Positions 11,400 to 22,039 of a stretch of DNA of 64,000 nt are shown here, piece by piece (the stretch's first letter is position 1; every line of letters begins with the position of its first letter). The notes under the pieces were generated by a model. That model saw only the letters and a program-made list of their open reading frames with translations, had not been told where the DNA came from and did not search any database. This stretch comes from Oegoconia quadripuncta (taxonomy: Eukaryota; Arthropoda; Insecta; Lepidoptera; Autostichidae), in contig OX438754.1 in NCBI GenBank assembly GCA_949316235.1, positions 310,001 to 374,000 of the forward strand, written 5' to 3'. The translations under genes were made by a program, and so were the position numbers.

Positions 11400-11802
11400 G
11401 TGAGGCATTGCTACGCGGTTAGTTCGTTGGGTGCCACTCCTATTTCCATTTTTTAAAAAGGTGGCAAAGATAAACATTCGCTATAATATGAGCTGCCGAA
11501 CTTGAAAAATATTCACGCCTCTGCTGTGGAACCATCTACCATATTATCTACTATTCTGAGTCTTCAAGGTGACATTGTATTTGTGAGCCCTGCAATTCAG
11601 GTTACTTAACATCGGGCGAGTAGCTTGCTCATATATAAATTTAGCCAATCCTTGCACCTTGTAAAATTTTCAGGAGACTATAAATTCTTTATCGTGGTGG
11701 GCATCTCCCACCGGCGGTTGATAACCTGGGTACCTATGTATTGGATAGAAAATATCCGCATTCATACACTATACAGCCTTTAAGCTTGTTTCCTTTGTCC
11801 AG

Positions 11803-11932
11803 GTGTACTTCCAACGAGTGCTGAGCAGCAAGACCGCGGGGCGGGCACAGGTGTTGTCTTACGTGGCAGCCATAGGGTGCATCTTTATGGCTATTCCGCC
11901 GGTGCTCATCGGGGCCATCGCTAAAGCCACCG
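11803..11932 (+). CDS. ChT: ChT exon d: membrane span 7
   Basis: The acceptor CTTTGTCCAG ends at 11802 and the donor is G|GTAAGA at 11933; entry phase 0, exit phase 1. It encodes [20 protein letters not shown] followed by a hydrophobic span with the IPPVLIGAI motif. In human CHT1 the exon-joined motif is [15 protein letters not shown]; here valine replaces that alanine. The intron before it is only 403 bp and free of recognisable mobile DNA. Confidence 0.96.
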
Positions 11933-12399
11933 GTAAGATCATACTTCTTCTTTTCGTGTCGAGGCAAATTTAAAATTTTATTGGACCAAAACTTAGCCAC
12001 TCTAACAGCACTGTCTGTGGCGTTAAGGAGGTCGTCAAAGGTGCAGCTGTCAGGACACGCGGGGCAAGACAATACGTGATCCATTGTCTGTAGGGAGACT
12101 CCGCACTCGCATCCATCACTCTCGCCATCGGAGAAGCCCCACCTGCACAGATTATTATTATTATATTATCATACTGCAACTGATCAACACGGTGCAGTGA
12201 TACAGTTGCGATATTAATGTGTTGCTGTCACTGGCCGTGGTCCTTAGCACACATAGTTACGATCCTGTACAACTACTATAGGTACACTATAATACGGACA
12301 TGATGCAGCATCAGTACATGTGTAATGCAGCATCGATACAGTCACGATATCGTAGTGATCCAAAATGGTTTGCCTTGTACCACTATCGCTGTCGCACAA

Positions 12400-12870
12400 A
12401 AAATATAATTGCAAAAAAAATATAACCTTATATTCGCCTTATATAATACAAGGAATAAGAACCAGTTATCTGTTTATGTTAGCCGACTTCACAAAGTTAG
12501 TAAATCCTTCAAAGGGCAATGTATACGCTTTTATAATAAGGTTCCAGTAGACATTCAAAATTTGCCTTTAAATAAATTTAAAGCAATCGTAAAACAGAAA
12601 TTATTAGCAAAAGGCTATTATAAAATCACTGACTATTTGAATGATAAGCAAGCATGGACATAGCTGTCTTATTATTTATATAATTATCAAATCACAAATT
12701 GTAACCCATTAATCTGCTTAAAAGAGCAACCCTAGAGTTTCTTGCTCGTTCTTCTCTGGGGAGTCAGCTTTGTGAATGAGCAGTAAATTTAAATGTGATT
12801 TTAATATTAATAGTGACGTTTTCAAGTGATAATTTTATCCTATGAAATAAAATATTTTGATTTGTTTTGC
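12400..12870 (+). mobile_element. LINE-J tail, 5'-truncated
   Basis: An 84-codon frame (12409-12663) encodes the C-terminal part of the family's reverse-transcriptase ORF: FYNKVPVDIQNLPLNKFKAI and a final DYLNDKQAWT. The 3' UTR with GAGTTTCTTGCTCGTTCTTC and the end near TGAAATAAAATATTTTG follow. It lies in the intron between exons d and e. Confidence 0.88.
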
Positions 12871-13099
12871 ACAATACAGCTGCCCATTTGCAGCGACACA
12901 GGTAGCGATGCTAAATTGATATAAAGCTACTGTATGGCCACTGCATCGGTTTTGTGCTGTACATGCGCAATATACACTACTGTATTGTTGCAAAAATTTG
13001 CCGTGGACATTCGTGAGTCATCATAAATAGTAAGACCGCATGGAGTGCATGATCGCTTTCGTGTTGTTGTGTGGATTGTGAAAATTTTCTTTCTTCTAG

Positions 13100-13298
13100 C
13101 ATGGAACGAAACGGAGTATAAGGGAGACCTGACTCCGGACGGCCAGCTGACCTCTGAGCAGACTTCGATGATTCTACCGCTGGTGTTGCAACATCTGACC
13201 CCTGATTTCGTCTCTTTCTTCGGCCTGGGAGCGGTCTCCGCGGCCGTCATGTCTTCAGCTGACTCCAGTGTGCTCAGTGCGTCATCCATGTTCGCCAG
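13100..13298 (+). CDS. ChT: ChT exon e: external loop and membrane span 8
   Basis: The acceptor TTCTTCTAG ends at 13099 and the donor is AG|GTGAAT at 13299; entry phase 1, exit phase 2. It begins with the loop [14 protein letters not shown], which carries an N-E-T glycosylation sequon, and goes on to [20 protein letters not shown] and [19 protein letters not shown]. The AVMSSADSS stretch is a signature of the SLC5 family and contributes to the conserved sodium site region. Confidence 0.97.
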
Positions 13299-13494
13299 GT
13301 GAATATAATTAGGACTTATGTCCGGTTTACAGTTTAACCCAGCGCTGGATGGCTGGATCAAGTGGAGATCTAGTCCAGCAACCCGACTAGTGATCTACTT
13401 TTCAATCCACCGTGACAGAGTAGTGTAGACATCTAACCCAGTGTCATTCCAACTGTTATCTTCTTGAAATCATTGTCGCAGTAGTGTTCAAAAT

Positions 13495-14170
13495 TTTATC
13501 ATCATATCAGCCACAGGACTTCCACTGTTGATATGTTCAACAGTCCTCCAACAGTCCAACAGGCCTCCCACCATACAATTCCAGAGTGACCGGTTGGAAG
13601 CGGCCTGTATCTAACGATTTCCCTCGACCTATATCAGGTCGTTTGTCCACCTTGTGAGTGGACGTCCTACGCTACGCTTGTCGGTGCGTGGTCTCCACTC
13701 GAGAACTTTAATGCCCCACCGGCTATCAGTTCTTCGAACTATGTGGCTCAATGTAAACAACATAGGGTTTACGAATCGGAGGTCGTGGGTTCGATTCCCA
13801 GCGGGGTACATGTTTAGTACTCGGTTTGGTTGGTGGTAAGGCATTTTATATGTCCACCTGGCTAGCTACCACCATCTTATCTGCCGCCAAACAGCAATGT
13901 TAATAGCATTGTTGTGTTCCTGTTGTCAGAGATAAGTTAGCCAGTTCCCCAAATATTTGGGTTTCCGGGTCAGTACGCTTCCACCTTTGGCCTCATCTTC
14001 ACTTAACATCAGGTGTGGTCAAGTGCTAACCCGTTGTACATAAAAAAAGGTGCCCTGCCCACTGCCATTTTAACCTGCTAATTCGCTGGCCTACGTCAGC
14101 GACCTTCGTCCGTCTGCGCATTTCCTTATTCCTGATTCGATCATATAGTCAAACGCCGAGTATCGCCCTC
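13495..14170 (-). mobile_element. LINE-F tail interrupted by a SINE-A
   Basis: Reading the minus strand from 14170 to 14049 and resuming from 13741 to 13495 restores a typical LINE tail: RAMERAILGV, then ...RRTDSRWGIKVLEWRPRT and SVGRPLTRWTNDL. The SINE-A at 13742-14048 splits it at GGGCAC|ATAGTTCG. The pieces therefore record one LINE insertion followed by one SINE insertion. Confidence 0.8.
13742..14048 (+). mobile_element. SINE-A nested in LINE-F
   Basis: It begins at GTGGCTCAATGTAAAC (the first bases of the head are missing), keeps the B-box GGTTCGATTCC and ends in CATAAAAAAA. Confidence 0.9.
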
Positions 14171-14199
14171 TCTATGGCTCGTTGCGTGAATTTCACAAT

Positions 14200-14515
14200 T
14201 TAATGGTTTCTACCGATCGCGACCGAAACATTACACTTCGCTCTAAGACCCTTGTTGCTGACATAGCCACAACGGCCGCCAAGCTGAAGTGGGACTGGGC
14301 GGGCCATGTTTGTCGCATGCCAGACGATATGTGGCCCAAAATCGCCACCACCTGGAGCCCACCGTCAGAAAGATAGCGCCGCGGCAGACCGAAAAAGAGA
14401 TGGCGGGATGAGTTGGATAAGTTCCTAGCCAACTGGTTGGAGGAGGCCTGGGATAGAGAAAGAGGAGGGAGGCCTTTGCCCAGCAGTAGGACAGTATGGG
14501 CTCCTAATACATAAA
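14200..14515 (+). mobile_element. LINE tail (reverse-transcriptase C-terminal remnant)
   Basis: Encodes KLKWDWAGHVCRMPDDMWPK, a stop, then RRGRPKKRWRDELDKF and WLEEAWDRERGGRPLP. This W-A-G-H...R-P-x-x-R-W-x-D-x-L pattern follows the reverse-transcriptase domain in many animal LINEs. It ends TAATACATAAATAAAT, 180 bp upstream of ChT exon f. Confidence 0.85.
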
Positions 14516-14698
14516 TAAATGGCTTCTAAATGACTAAAACAAAACGTGTTGATGGCTACTATCAACATCCCAATTCCGGCCCAGTGGTGGTTTGATTTTA
14601 CTGGATCTGATAATATAAACTGGGCATCAGGCTATTGGATGAAATTGCTTCTAGAGTACCTACTGCATTGTTGTGTAACTGAATCTCCGTCCTCCCAG

Positions 14699-14833
14699 GA
14701 ATGTCTACAAGCTAATCTTCAGGCAGAGAGCTTCCGAAATGGAGATTATCTGGGTGATGCGGGTGTCCATCCTCATTGTGGGTGTGCTGTCCACCGTCAT
14801 GGCGCTCACCATACCTTCAATCTACGGGCTCTG
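14699..14833 (+). CDS. ChT: ChT exon f: membrane span 9
   Basis: The acceptor CCTCCCAG ends at 14698 and the donor is TG|GTGAGT at 14834; entry phase 2 (joining AG with G gives Arg), exit phase 2. It encodes [20 protein letters not shown] and then a hydrophobic stretch ending IPSIYGLW. NxYxxxFRQxAS followed by EIxWVMR matches CHT1 closely. The intron that follows is the largest in the window (20.6 kb). Confidence 0.96.
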
Positions 14834-15379
14834 GTGAGTAATATTATTGTGAATGATTCACGGATAAAGTATCTCTCAGAAATTACTGTTATGTTTGAGG
14901 GAAAATTATGATAATTAATACCTAACCCCACAATTATGGGGCATCGTCTATGCTGCCACAGGTAATGGTCTACGCATGGCGCGTTCTGGTCCTCAAGAAT
15001 TTGATTAGATGGCAAACCATCGTCTCGCTAAGAAAAGAATACCTATCTACTATGTTCACCTGACTCCTCTTTATTTCGTAAGTTATTAAAACAAATATCT
15101 GAAATTGTCAATTAGAATTCAAATAACCGTTCAGTCACAAGCTGAGTCAGAGAAGAATGGCAAGAAATGCTTATATCAACAATAATTATAAATATAATAA
15201 TAGCCTTGTGCATATGTAGAGTCTATTATATGGTAGCTTGGGTTCTTGAATGTCTATCGGAACCTTCTTAAAAGAGGGTACATTGTTTGTCATATATTTT
15301 GTACTAATATTATGTTTGCCACTATTTTCTATCAACTACCCATATACGACGTCCTTTCCAAAATGTATTACAATGCCAA

Positions 15380-15633
15380 TAAATAAATAAATATTTTTGT
15401 CCATACACACAGCGCCATCTAGTTCCACACTAAGCAACTAGGCTTGTATTGTGGATACCAGATGCTTGATATAATACACAAATACATTTTTTTGTAAATA
15501 ATTACATAAAATGAAAGACATCCATAATTCGGGAACATATCTCCGTATTCATCATATAAATATATGCCCCTAGCGGGATTCGAACCCACGACCTTTTGGT
15601 ATAGCAGTCAGAGTTTCTAACCATACACCAAAC
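15380..15633 (-). mobile_element. SINE-B, full length
   Basis: AATAAATAAATA tail, CAGCGCCATCTAGTTCCACA block and tRNA-like head with B-box complement GGGATTCGAACCC. Confidence 0.88.
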
Positions 15634-15689
15634 AGTTATGTTACTATAGTAATTTCCGTAAACTTGTTCTTCAGAGATACTCTGGGGTT

Positions 15690-15920
15690 ATAAATACTAG
15701 CTTTCCTCCCGCGGCTTCGCCTGCGTAGAATAACTTTATCGCGAAAATTTGTTTAACCCTCGGGAATTACTCATTTTATCTGGATGAAACATATATATAT
15801 GTCTTAATGCAGGGTATGTTATATACCGAATTTCATCCAAATCCGTTCATCCGTTTAGCCGTGATGGAGCAACAAACTAACATATATCTACACTTTCGCT
15901 TTTATAATATTAGTTAAGAT
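15690..15920 (+). mobile_element. Helitron-like / Lep1-type repeat fragment
   Basis: Starts CTAGCTTTCCTCCCGCGGCT and ends with CCGTTTAGCCGTGATGGAGC then AATATTAGTTAAG. This 'scar' is widespread in Lepidoptera and has been linked to non-autonomous Helitrons; the class is recalled, not proven here. Relatives lie at 54243-54485, 56945-57215 and about 62470-62605. Confidence 0.5.
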
Positions 15921-15941
15921 TTGTGTATATCCGTCTTTGAT

Positions 15942-15960
15942 AGATAGATAGATAGATAGA
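15942..15960 (+). repeat. (GATA)n microsatellite
   Basis: Five units of the tetranucleotide GATA at the edge of a possible LINE-N-like tail (AACATTTATTCACTGCACAG). Confidence 0.75.
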
Positions 15961-16591
15961 AACATTTATTCACTGCACAGTACATACAACCAAAATAGAA
16001 GAAAACAAACAATAAATCCTATGTAATCAACAAATAAAATAAATAAATAAAAGCTTAATATACTGACGCACAACATACAAGATTTTCCCAGCGACGGGCT
16101 GTACCCACTGTACACTGAAAAGGCTCTGACTCAGCATATGCTGCAGCAAAGATAGTGGTCCATACCACAGCGCTGGTTATTCTGCCAGCATACTTTGTGA
16201 GTAGTTAATTGGTGTAAGAATAAAAAAAAAACAAACAACGTAGCCCATTTCGTAAGTTCAGGCATTAAAGAATAACTGTGGAACAAACATCCAAACTTTT
16301 GCATTCATGATTAATAGAATTCTTTTAAATGTAGCCATTATTTCCAAAGTTGATAAATAAGAAGGGCTACAATAGGGGTAACTATTGTGGAAGCTGTAAT
16401 AACGGTTATATAACTCGTAACGAGGATCATAAAAGAGAATTACGAGCAATTACGCCCTGTGATCACATGCTTAGCATAGTCATATGAAGGTAATAAATGA
16501 AGTGAATGGCACGCTTACACAGTAAATCGAATCAAAATAAAAAAAGATTTATTTCATAGCATTAAATGATCACTTGAAATCGTTATTTTTT

Positions 16592-16934
16592 AACCGCCTC
16601 CGTGGCTCAATGTAAACAACATTGGGTTTACGATTCGGAGGTCGCGGGTTCGATCTCCAGCGGGGTACATGTTTAAGTAATCGGTTTGGTTGGTGGTAGG
16701 GCATTTTAAATGTCCGCCTGGCTCTCCACCACCATCTTATCTAAATCTGCCGTCAAGCAGCAATGTTAATAGCATTGTTCTGTTCCAGTTGTCAGGGATA
16801 AAATAGCCAGTTCTCCAAATAAGATGGGGTTTCCGGGTCATTACGCTTCTACCATAGGCCTCATCTTCACTTAACATCAAGTGAGCTTGAGGTAATAAAC
16901 CCAATGATGTTTACATTGAGCCACGGAGGCGGTT
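16592..16934 (+). mobile_element. SINE-A with an inverted copy of its own head
   Basis: A complete head and body (16592 to about 16893) is followed, in place of a poly-A tail, by AAACCCAATGATGTTTACAT and GAGCCACGGAGGCGGTT (to 16934), the reverse complement of the first 37 bases. The ends can therefore pair into a stem around a 260-bp loop. Confidence 0.85.
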
Positions 16935-17169
16935 TTGTCTATCTATATTTGAACATTTTCTATACAATGCATATTTCTGTAACAGTTGTGTGTACAATAA
17001 AGATATTATTAAAAGATATTAAGATACAATCCAATTAATAACTACAAAGAATTATTCACCTCTGAAAAAGATAACCGCTATTCATTCATAGGTAGTACAA
17101 TAAGCTTTAAACATTGAGCTAATCTCTATTTTGCTCCCACGGCGTTAAAATCGACTAATGCACGATTGT

Positions 17170-17645
17170 TGACGACCGTTGGGTGTTCGTTAGACTGTGG
17201 AGTTTCACATGTGTTGGGTTTTGAAATCTATTGAGATTCGCGGCCCAATTAACCTTGCCACCAAAAATTACCATCTGCGATACCTCGGGGCTCAAAGGGT
17301 GTAACCGCCATTTCGGCGAAATTTACTTTTTAATGCAGGCTATAGCGTATGTCCCATACTCGACGACGGTCGGGAGCACTCGGCTTCCTCCGCGACAGAG
17401 CCGCGGGAAGGTCCCTTCACGATACGAGTGAAAGGGACAAGCAATTACTGGTCGGGGCTGCTCGGCCATTTCCGGTGTCCAACCGCCCCCGCCGTTTCAA
17501 ACTTACCACGTGACTCTCGCTTGGCGTCACCTCACCTACATCCCACTCGTTCTGTTCGTGACGAGATGTCTTAATGTGCGCACGCGTATTTTTCACGGAC
17601 GGAACCACATCCCGTGGTGTACCTGATCTCTTCGAATTGTGTGTC
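17170..17645. other. GC- and CpG-rich block of unknown identity
   Basis: This stretch stands out from the AT-rich intron. A minus-strand frame of about 75 codons (to 17417) contains the donor-like CACGTG|GTAAGT at its middle. No acceptor partner, start codon context or known domain was found. It could be a repeat, a regulatory block or an unrecognised exon. Confidence 0.3.
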
Positions 17646-18430
17646 GGAACTTACCAGTTATTAATAATAATTGTTACAAAGCCCTGAGAGTCTCATTTTT
17701 GTAGTGAGTGACTACCCAACGTCATCCATAAGTCTATTTTTATTTTATTTATCCTAATTTGATTTTGTTATTTAATTAAGCTTAAAAGTAAACAATATTA
17801 CAACAAACAATAGTATAGTATTAATCGGTGTATTCAAGAAAGAAACCAGACCAACAAGAAATTCTCAACAATACCTATTCAAGGCAAATAAATTTTATTC
17901 TATCCATTTTGGCGGGTATTAAAAAGTAGAGACGAATATTGTAAGTAAACAACATTAATAAAGATACAACCATAATGATGAAACCGCTTACAAAGCTCTG
18001 TTGTTACTTTTAAAATAATTACGAGATCTTTTGTTCGTCCTCATTAAAATTATGTTTCAAATACAAGCTCGTTTAACTTACTACATCTTTGCGCCGTTTG
18101 GGGTGGAAACCTTTGGGTTCATGGTGCCAGAGGCGAAGTAATTAGCAATGGTCGACATCTCCGGTGACAAGGGGCTGGCAGCTACCTCTCTCAACGTATT
18201 AGTAGTGGGATCATCATCATTGTCAGCCGAAAGACGTCCACTGCTGGACATAGGCCTCCCCCAAACATCTCCACAACGAACGGTAGTATTGCGATACATT
18301 GTGGTAGTGCTGCCAGCCTCCTAAGTGGGGCACCGTACCCCACTTCACTGACTTAGATAAAATCTTTATTTATAAGTAGTTTAGTTTGTAATTGTAAATG
18401 TAAATGTAAAAAAAACACCGTCGCAAAGTC
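17646..18430 (+). other. Intron sequence with a short dispersed repeat
   Basis: At 18222-18282 lies CGAAAGACGTCCACTGCTGG and CATAGGCCTCCCCCAA, a motif found in many lepidopteran repeats and again at 21440-21482. The rest is unassigned AT-rich sequence. Confidence 0.5.
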
Positions 18431-18439
18431 GCCTGTCTC

Positions 18440-18812
18440 TCAGTTTTTTACAGGATACATTTGTGCGTGTGTGCACACAGAGTGTGCGTTGGAATTACAT
18501 AATCTTATTCCACCGTCACCCTTCCATCTTCGGACCACTAGGCGTGGGGAGGGATTCCACCCGTATATAGTTAATATACCGAACATTCGCACTAAGAAGT
18601 TCGATTCTTCATTCATCATCCGAACAGCCAAGGCATGGAACTCCCTTCCGGCGTCAGTCTTTCCTGAATCCTACAACCTTGGGATCTTCAAGAGCAGAGT
18701 GGATAGGCATTTACTGGGATCGCGTGCTTCATCTCCGACCACATCGTCACTTTCCATCAGGTAAGATTGTGGTCAAACGCGAATCCAGTCAATCATAAAA
18801 AAAAAATAGTAT
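18440..18812 (+). mobile_element. LINE-K tail (Jockey/CR1-like), with poly-A
   Basis: Encodes FIIRTAKAWNSLPASVFPES and YNLGIFKSRVDRHLL, the conserved W-N-x-L-P and F-K-x-x-x-x-R/H end of LINE reverse-transcriptase ORFs. The 3' UTR TCAGGTAAGATTGTGGTCAA leads to a poly-A run at 18798-18807. Confidence 0.85.
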
Positions 18813-19267
18813 TTTTTATTGGGAATAGATAAATATATTAAATTTTTTATATAGTTTTAATATTTCTAACAATCTTGAATAGGACTTACTATATAAAACG
18901 TAAATATAGGTACCTATATTAATTACTACGTTCAAAAACCACAAAGAAAAGACAACGGTGGTTTTTTTTAACATCGCTGTTCTCTTAAAATTAAGTAAGT
19001 AGTTTTTGCACTAGTACCCTACCCTCGCTTTCTCTCGCAGGACACTAGCTGATAATCAATGTCTTACCGCTATAGGTGAGGATCCACACTGAGCGATGGC
19101 CCATTTGTGGTACAGATACACATACAACTCTATTATAAGTTGTAACAGTTGTAATTTTTTGTTTTTATTTTTATTACTGTGAAATAAGGCTACATTTCGT
19201 AAGAATAACACCAAGCAGAATGATTGTTGCATCGAATATTTTTGTATTTGTTTCTGTAATATAATTA

Positions 19268-19600
19268 ACCGCCTCCGTGGCTCAATGTAAACAACATTGG
19301 GTTTACGATTCGGAGGTCGCGGGTTCGATCCCCAGCGGGGTACTCTGTTTGGTTGGTGGTAGGGCATTTTAAAATGTCCGCCTGGCTAGCTACCACCATC
19401 TTATCTAAATCTGCCGCCAAGCAGCAATGTTACTAGCATTGTTGTGTTCCGGTTGTCAGAGATAAGATAGTCAGTCCCCCAAATGTGTTGGGGTTTCCGG
19501 GTCAGTATGCTTCCACCTTCGACCTCATCTTCACTTAACATCAGGTGTGATTGAGGTCAAGTACGAATCAGTCGTGGATAAAAAAAAAAAAAAAAAAAAA
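19268..19600 (+). mobile_element. SINE-A, full length, long poly-A
   Basis: Head ACCGCCTCCGTGGCTCAATG at 19268, B-box GGTTCGATCCCC, about 20 A at the end. A small deletion after the B-box removes ACATGTTTAAGT. Confidence 0.93.
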
Positions 19601-19644
19601 CGCTTTATCTATCTAGAAAATTAGTTAAGTAGCCTTGAGATTAC

Positions 19645-19890
19645 GCTCTGGACACATTTAAATACATTTGGCTTCTTAATGAAGAAGTCATTGACACCGA
19701 ACCGACAGTGAAGTTTGTCCGGACACCCGAGGATGTGACACCTATTTTAAAGGGATGTGCCCGGAATGAGATAGATATACGAAGATTATTTAGGACTCTA
19801 GAATTAAACCCTTTAGATACGAGTATAGGTATATTTCAGACCATTCTGTCAGCACCAAATAGCCGAAGAACTAAACTTGTTTATTTATAA
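19645..19890 (+). CDS. Unassigned open frame of about 80 codons, coding-like
   Basis: The frame opens after an in-frame TGA and has no ATG near its start; it reads DYALDTFKYIWLLNEEV, then FVRTPEDVTPILKGCARNEI and NPLDTSIGIFQTILS before a stop at 19888. The charged, mixed composition looks like protein-coding sequence, not AT-rich noise. It lies in ChT intron 6 between SINE-A and a LINE-K tail and may be a fragment of a transposon or captured gene. I do not recognise the family. Confidence 0.25.
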   Translation, partial: ALDTFKYIWLLNEEVIDTEPTVKFVRTPEDVTPILKGCARNEIDIRRLFRTLELNPLDTSIGIFQTILSAPNSRRTKLVYL

Positions 19891-19902
19891 TAGTTTAAAA
19901 AA

Positions 19903-20010
19903 GTGTTTTTTTTTTTTTTTTTTTTTTTTATGATTGACTGGATACGCGTTTGACCACAATCTCACCTGATGGAAAGTGACTGTAGACTCCTGGTGGAGAG
20001 TGGAAGTATA
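19903..20010 (-). mobile_element. LINE-K 3' end fragment
   Basis: Poly-T, then ATGATTGACTGGATACGCGT and TGACCACAATCTCACCTGAT, the reverse complement of the LINE-K 3' UTR at 18760-18800. Confidence 0.8.
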
Positions 20011-20289
20011 TACTTAGTATTGTTGTATGGTTAGGTTACGATGGGGCTGACATAGTCACAAGTAAGGTGGCTAAAATCCCAAGTGCTGTTTCAATCATTA
20101 CCATTTAATGTTTGTAATACCCAAACGCTTATGTTTGGCATATCTTTGATTACCCCATTTGGGACAAAGGTTGTAAAGTTATGCACGTATTTTTTTATTG
20201 AAGCGCCATTGAAACGAAGAAAGTATGTAGGTAAGCTCGAATTCAAAAAAGGTTTATTTCGTCGTTATAAAAATAACATTTGAAAACGT

Positions 20290-20362
20290 CATAACGTACA
20301 ATTCTCGCTCTAGATTTCCCAGAGAAGAACGAGCAATGAACTCAGGGGTTGCTCGTTTTATT
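20290..20362 (-). mobile_element. LINE-J 3' fragment
   Basis: Reverse complement of the 3' UTR block: CAGAGAAGAACGAGCAATGA followed by CTCAGGGGTTGCTCGTTTTA. Confidence 0.75.
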
Positions 20363-20529
20363 ACCCGACTGCTTCAAAAAGGAGGGTAATGTTTTTCGAG
20401 TGTATGTATCTAAGTATGTATTGATTGATCCCTAGAGTGTAATATGATACATTTATGGTAAAAAATCCAACATGCCACCCGCAAAATCTAAAATTGGGTA
20501 TTTTAACTAGTTATTAAATAGTACGGGGT

Positions 20530-20826
20530 GGTACTTCACCTCAATCACACCTGATGTTAAGTGAAGATGAGGTCGAAGGTGGAAGCGTACTGACCCGGAA
20601 ACCCCAACACATTTGGGGGACTGGCTATCTTACCTCTGACAACCGGAACACAAACATGCTATTAACATTGCTGCTTGTTAATAGATAAGATGGTGGTAGC
20701 TAGCCAGGCGGACGTTTAAAATGCCCTACCACCAACCAAACCGAGTACTTAAACATGTACCCCGCTGGGGATCGAACCAGGGACCTCCGAATCGTAAACC
20801 CAATGTTGTTTACATTGAGCCACGGA
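20530..20826 (-). mobile_element. SINE-A, nearly full length
   Basis: Body in reverse orientation from TACTTCACCTCAATC to GAGCCACGGA. It lacks a poly-A tail and has a short internal deletion before GATAAGATGGTGG. Confidence 0.88.
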
Positions 20827-21129
20827 TATATGATTCGATGAAGAAAAAAAAGAAAATAATATACTGGATATCACCTAGTGGTTTATGTGGTAGCTGTAAT
20901 AGCCGTCACATGGCATTAATTTGGTGACCATTCACCATCATGCATCGAATGTGAAGATTCGCCGTAACCGGCCGCCGACGGTGCCCCAGTCGTGCGTGTC
21001 GCAGAGCGGACAACGATTACGTCTCGGTACATCACTAAATAGCTCACTATATTGAACTACTGCAGTTCATTTGCATCTAGTAGGGACAGTGATTTCTGTG
21101 CAAATATTTTCGAAAACGCACTACAATTT

Positions 21130-21400
21130 TGTGAGAATGAGATTGTTTTTGAAAATCATTGAAAACAAATTTGGATATGTGGAGAGGATGAATGAAAGAA
21201 GACCTACGAAAGAGATATACAAAGCGAATGTGGATGGTAGTGTTGGTAGGGGAAACCACGGCGAACGTACCATGATCAAATCGGGGACGTCTTAAACATG
21301 CTTATGAGAGTGAATGAATCATAAGAAGTGTGTCAGGATCGTAGCAAGTGGAAGTCTGTGGTCTCTGCCTACCCCTACGGGAAACAGGCTTGACTTTATG
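21130..21400 (+). mobile_element. LINE-M tail ('HVERM' type)
   Basis: Encodes VERMNERRPTKEIYKANVDG and matches the longer copy at 40298-40680, including GTGTCAGGATCGTAGCAAGT near the end. Frameshifts are present. Confidence 0.8.
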
Positions 21401-21545
21401 TATGTCTAACCGTAGTCGGGGTTTATTTCATCATATCAGCCGAAAGACGTCCACTGCTGGACAAAGGCCTCCCCCAAAGATAACCACAACGATCGATCCT
21501 GTTGTTGAAGCGTAGAAGTTTAAAGACTCACTAATACCGTTAGAT

Positions 21546-21985
21546 TTTTTTATGCACAACGGTTTAGCATTTGACCTCAATCACAATTGAAGTTAAGTAA
21601 AGATGAGGTAGAAGGTCGAAGTATATTGACCCGGAAACTCCATCTTATTTGGGGGACTTGCTATCTTATCTCTGACAATCGGAACACAACAATTCTATCA
21701 ATAAGTCGGTCTTGAGATTCTGGGGTAGTCTCAGTCTCTATACTATTTTTTTTGATACTGTTTTAATAAGCAACAGATTCTCAATCGTTAACTTAAGTTG
21801 TCTTGAGAACGGTTTAAGGTCTGTATTAATAGGCCTTAGTTACCTAAGGCCTGTTAATACACCTATACCACCACCACCACCATCTTATCTTAACCGAGTA
21901 CTAAACATATACCCCTGCTGGGGATCAAACCCGCGACCTCCGGTTCGAAAACCACATGTCGTTTACATTAAGCCACGGCGCTGCC
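21546..21985 (-). mobile_element. SINE-A interrupted by a MITE-6
   Basis: Poly-A tail and 3' half at 21546 to about 21698, head half at about 21880-21985 (with GGGGATCAAACCCGCGACCT). Between them lies about 170 bp starting near TAAGTCGGTCTTGAGATTC and containing CTTGAGAACGGTTTAAGG, the MITE-6 family also seen at 24285 and 59286. Confidence 0.7.
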
Positions 21986-22039
21986 GTTTAAAGGACAACA
22001 GCACAGATCCATACATCTTTGGGCCAGTTTGCTGTCACT

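Noticed and set aside
18471..18764. 97-codon frame as a host gene
   Set aside because: The W-N-S-L-P-A motif and poly-A show it is the tail of a LINE reverse-transcriptase ORF.
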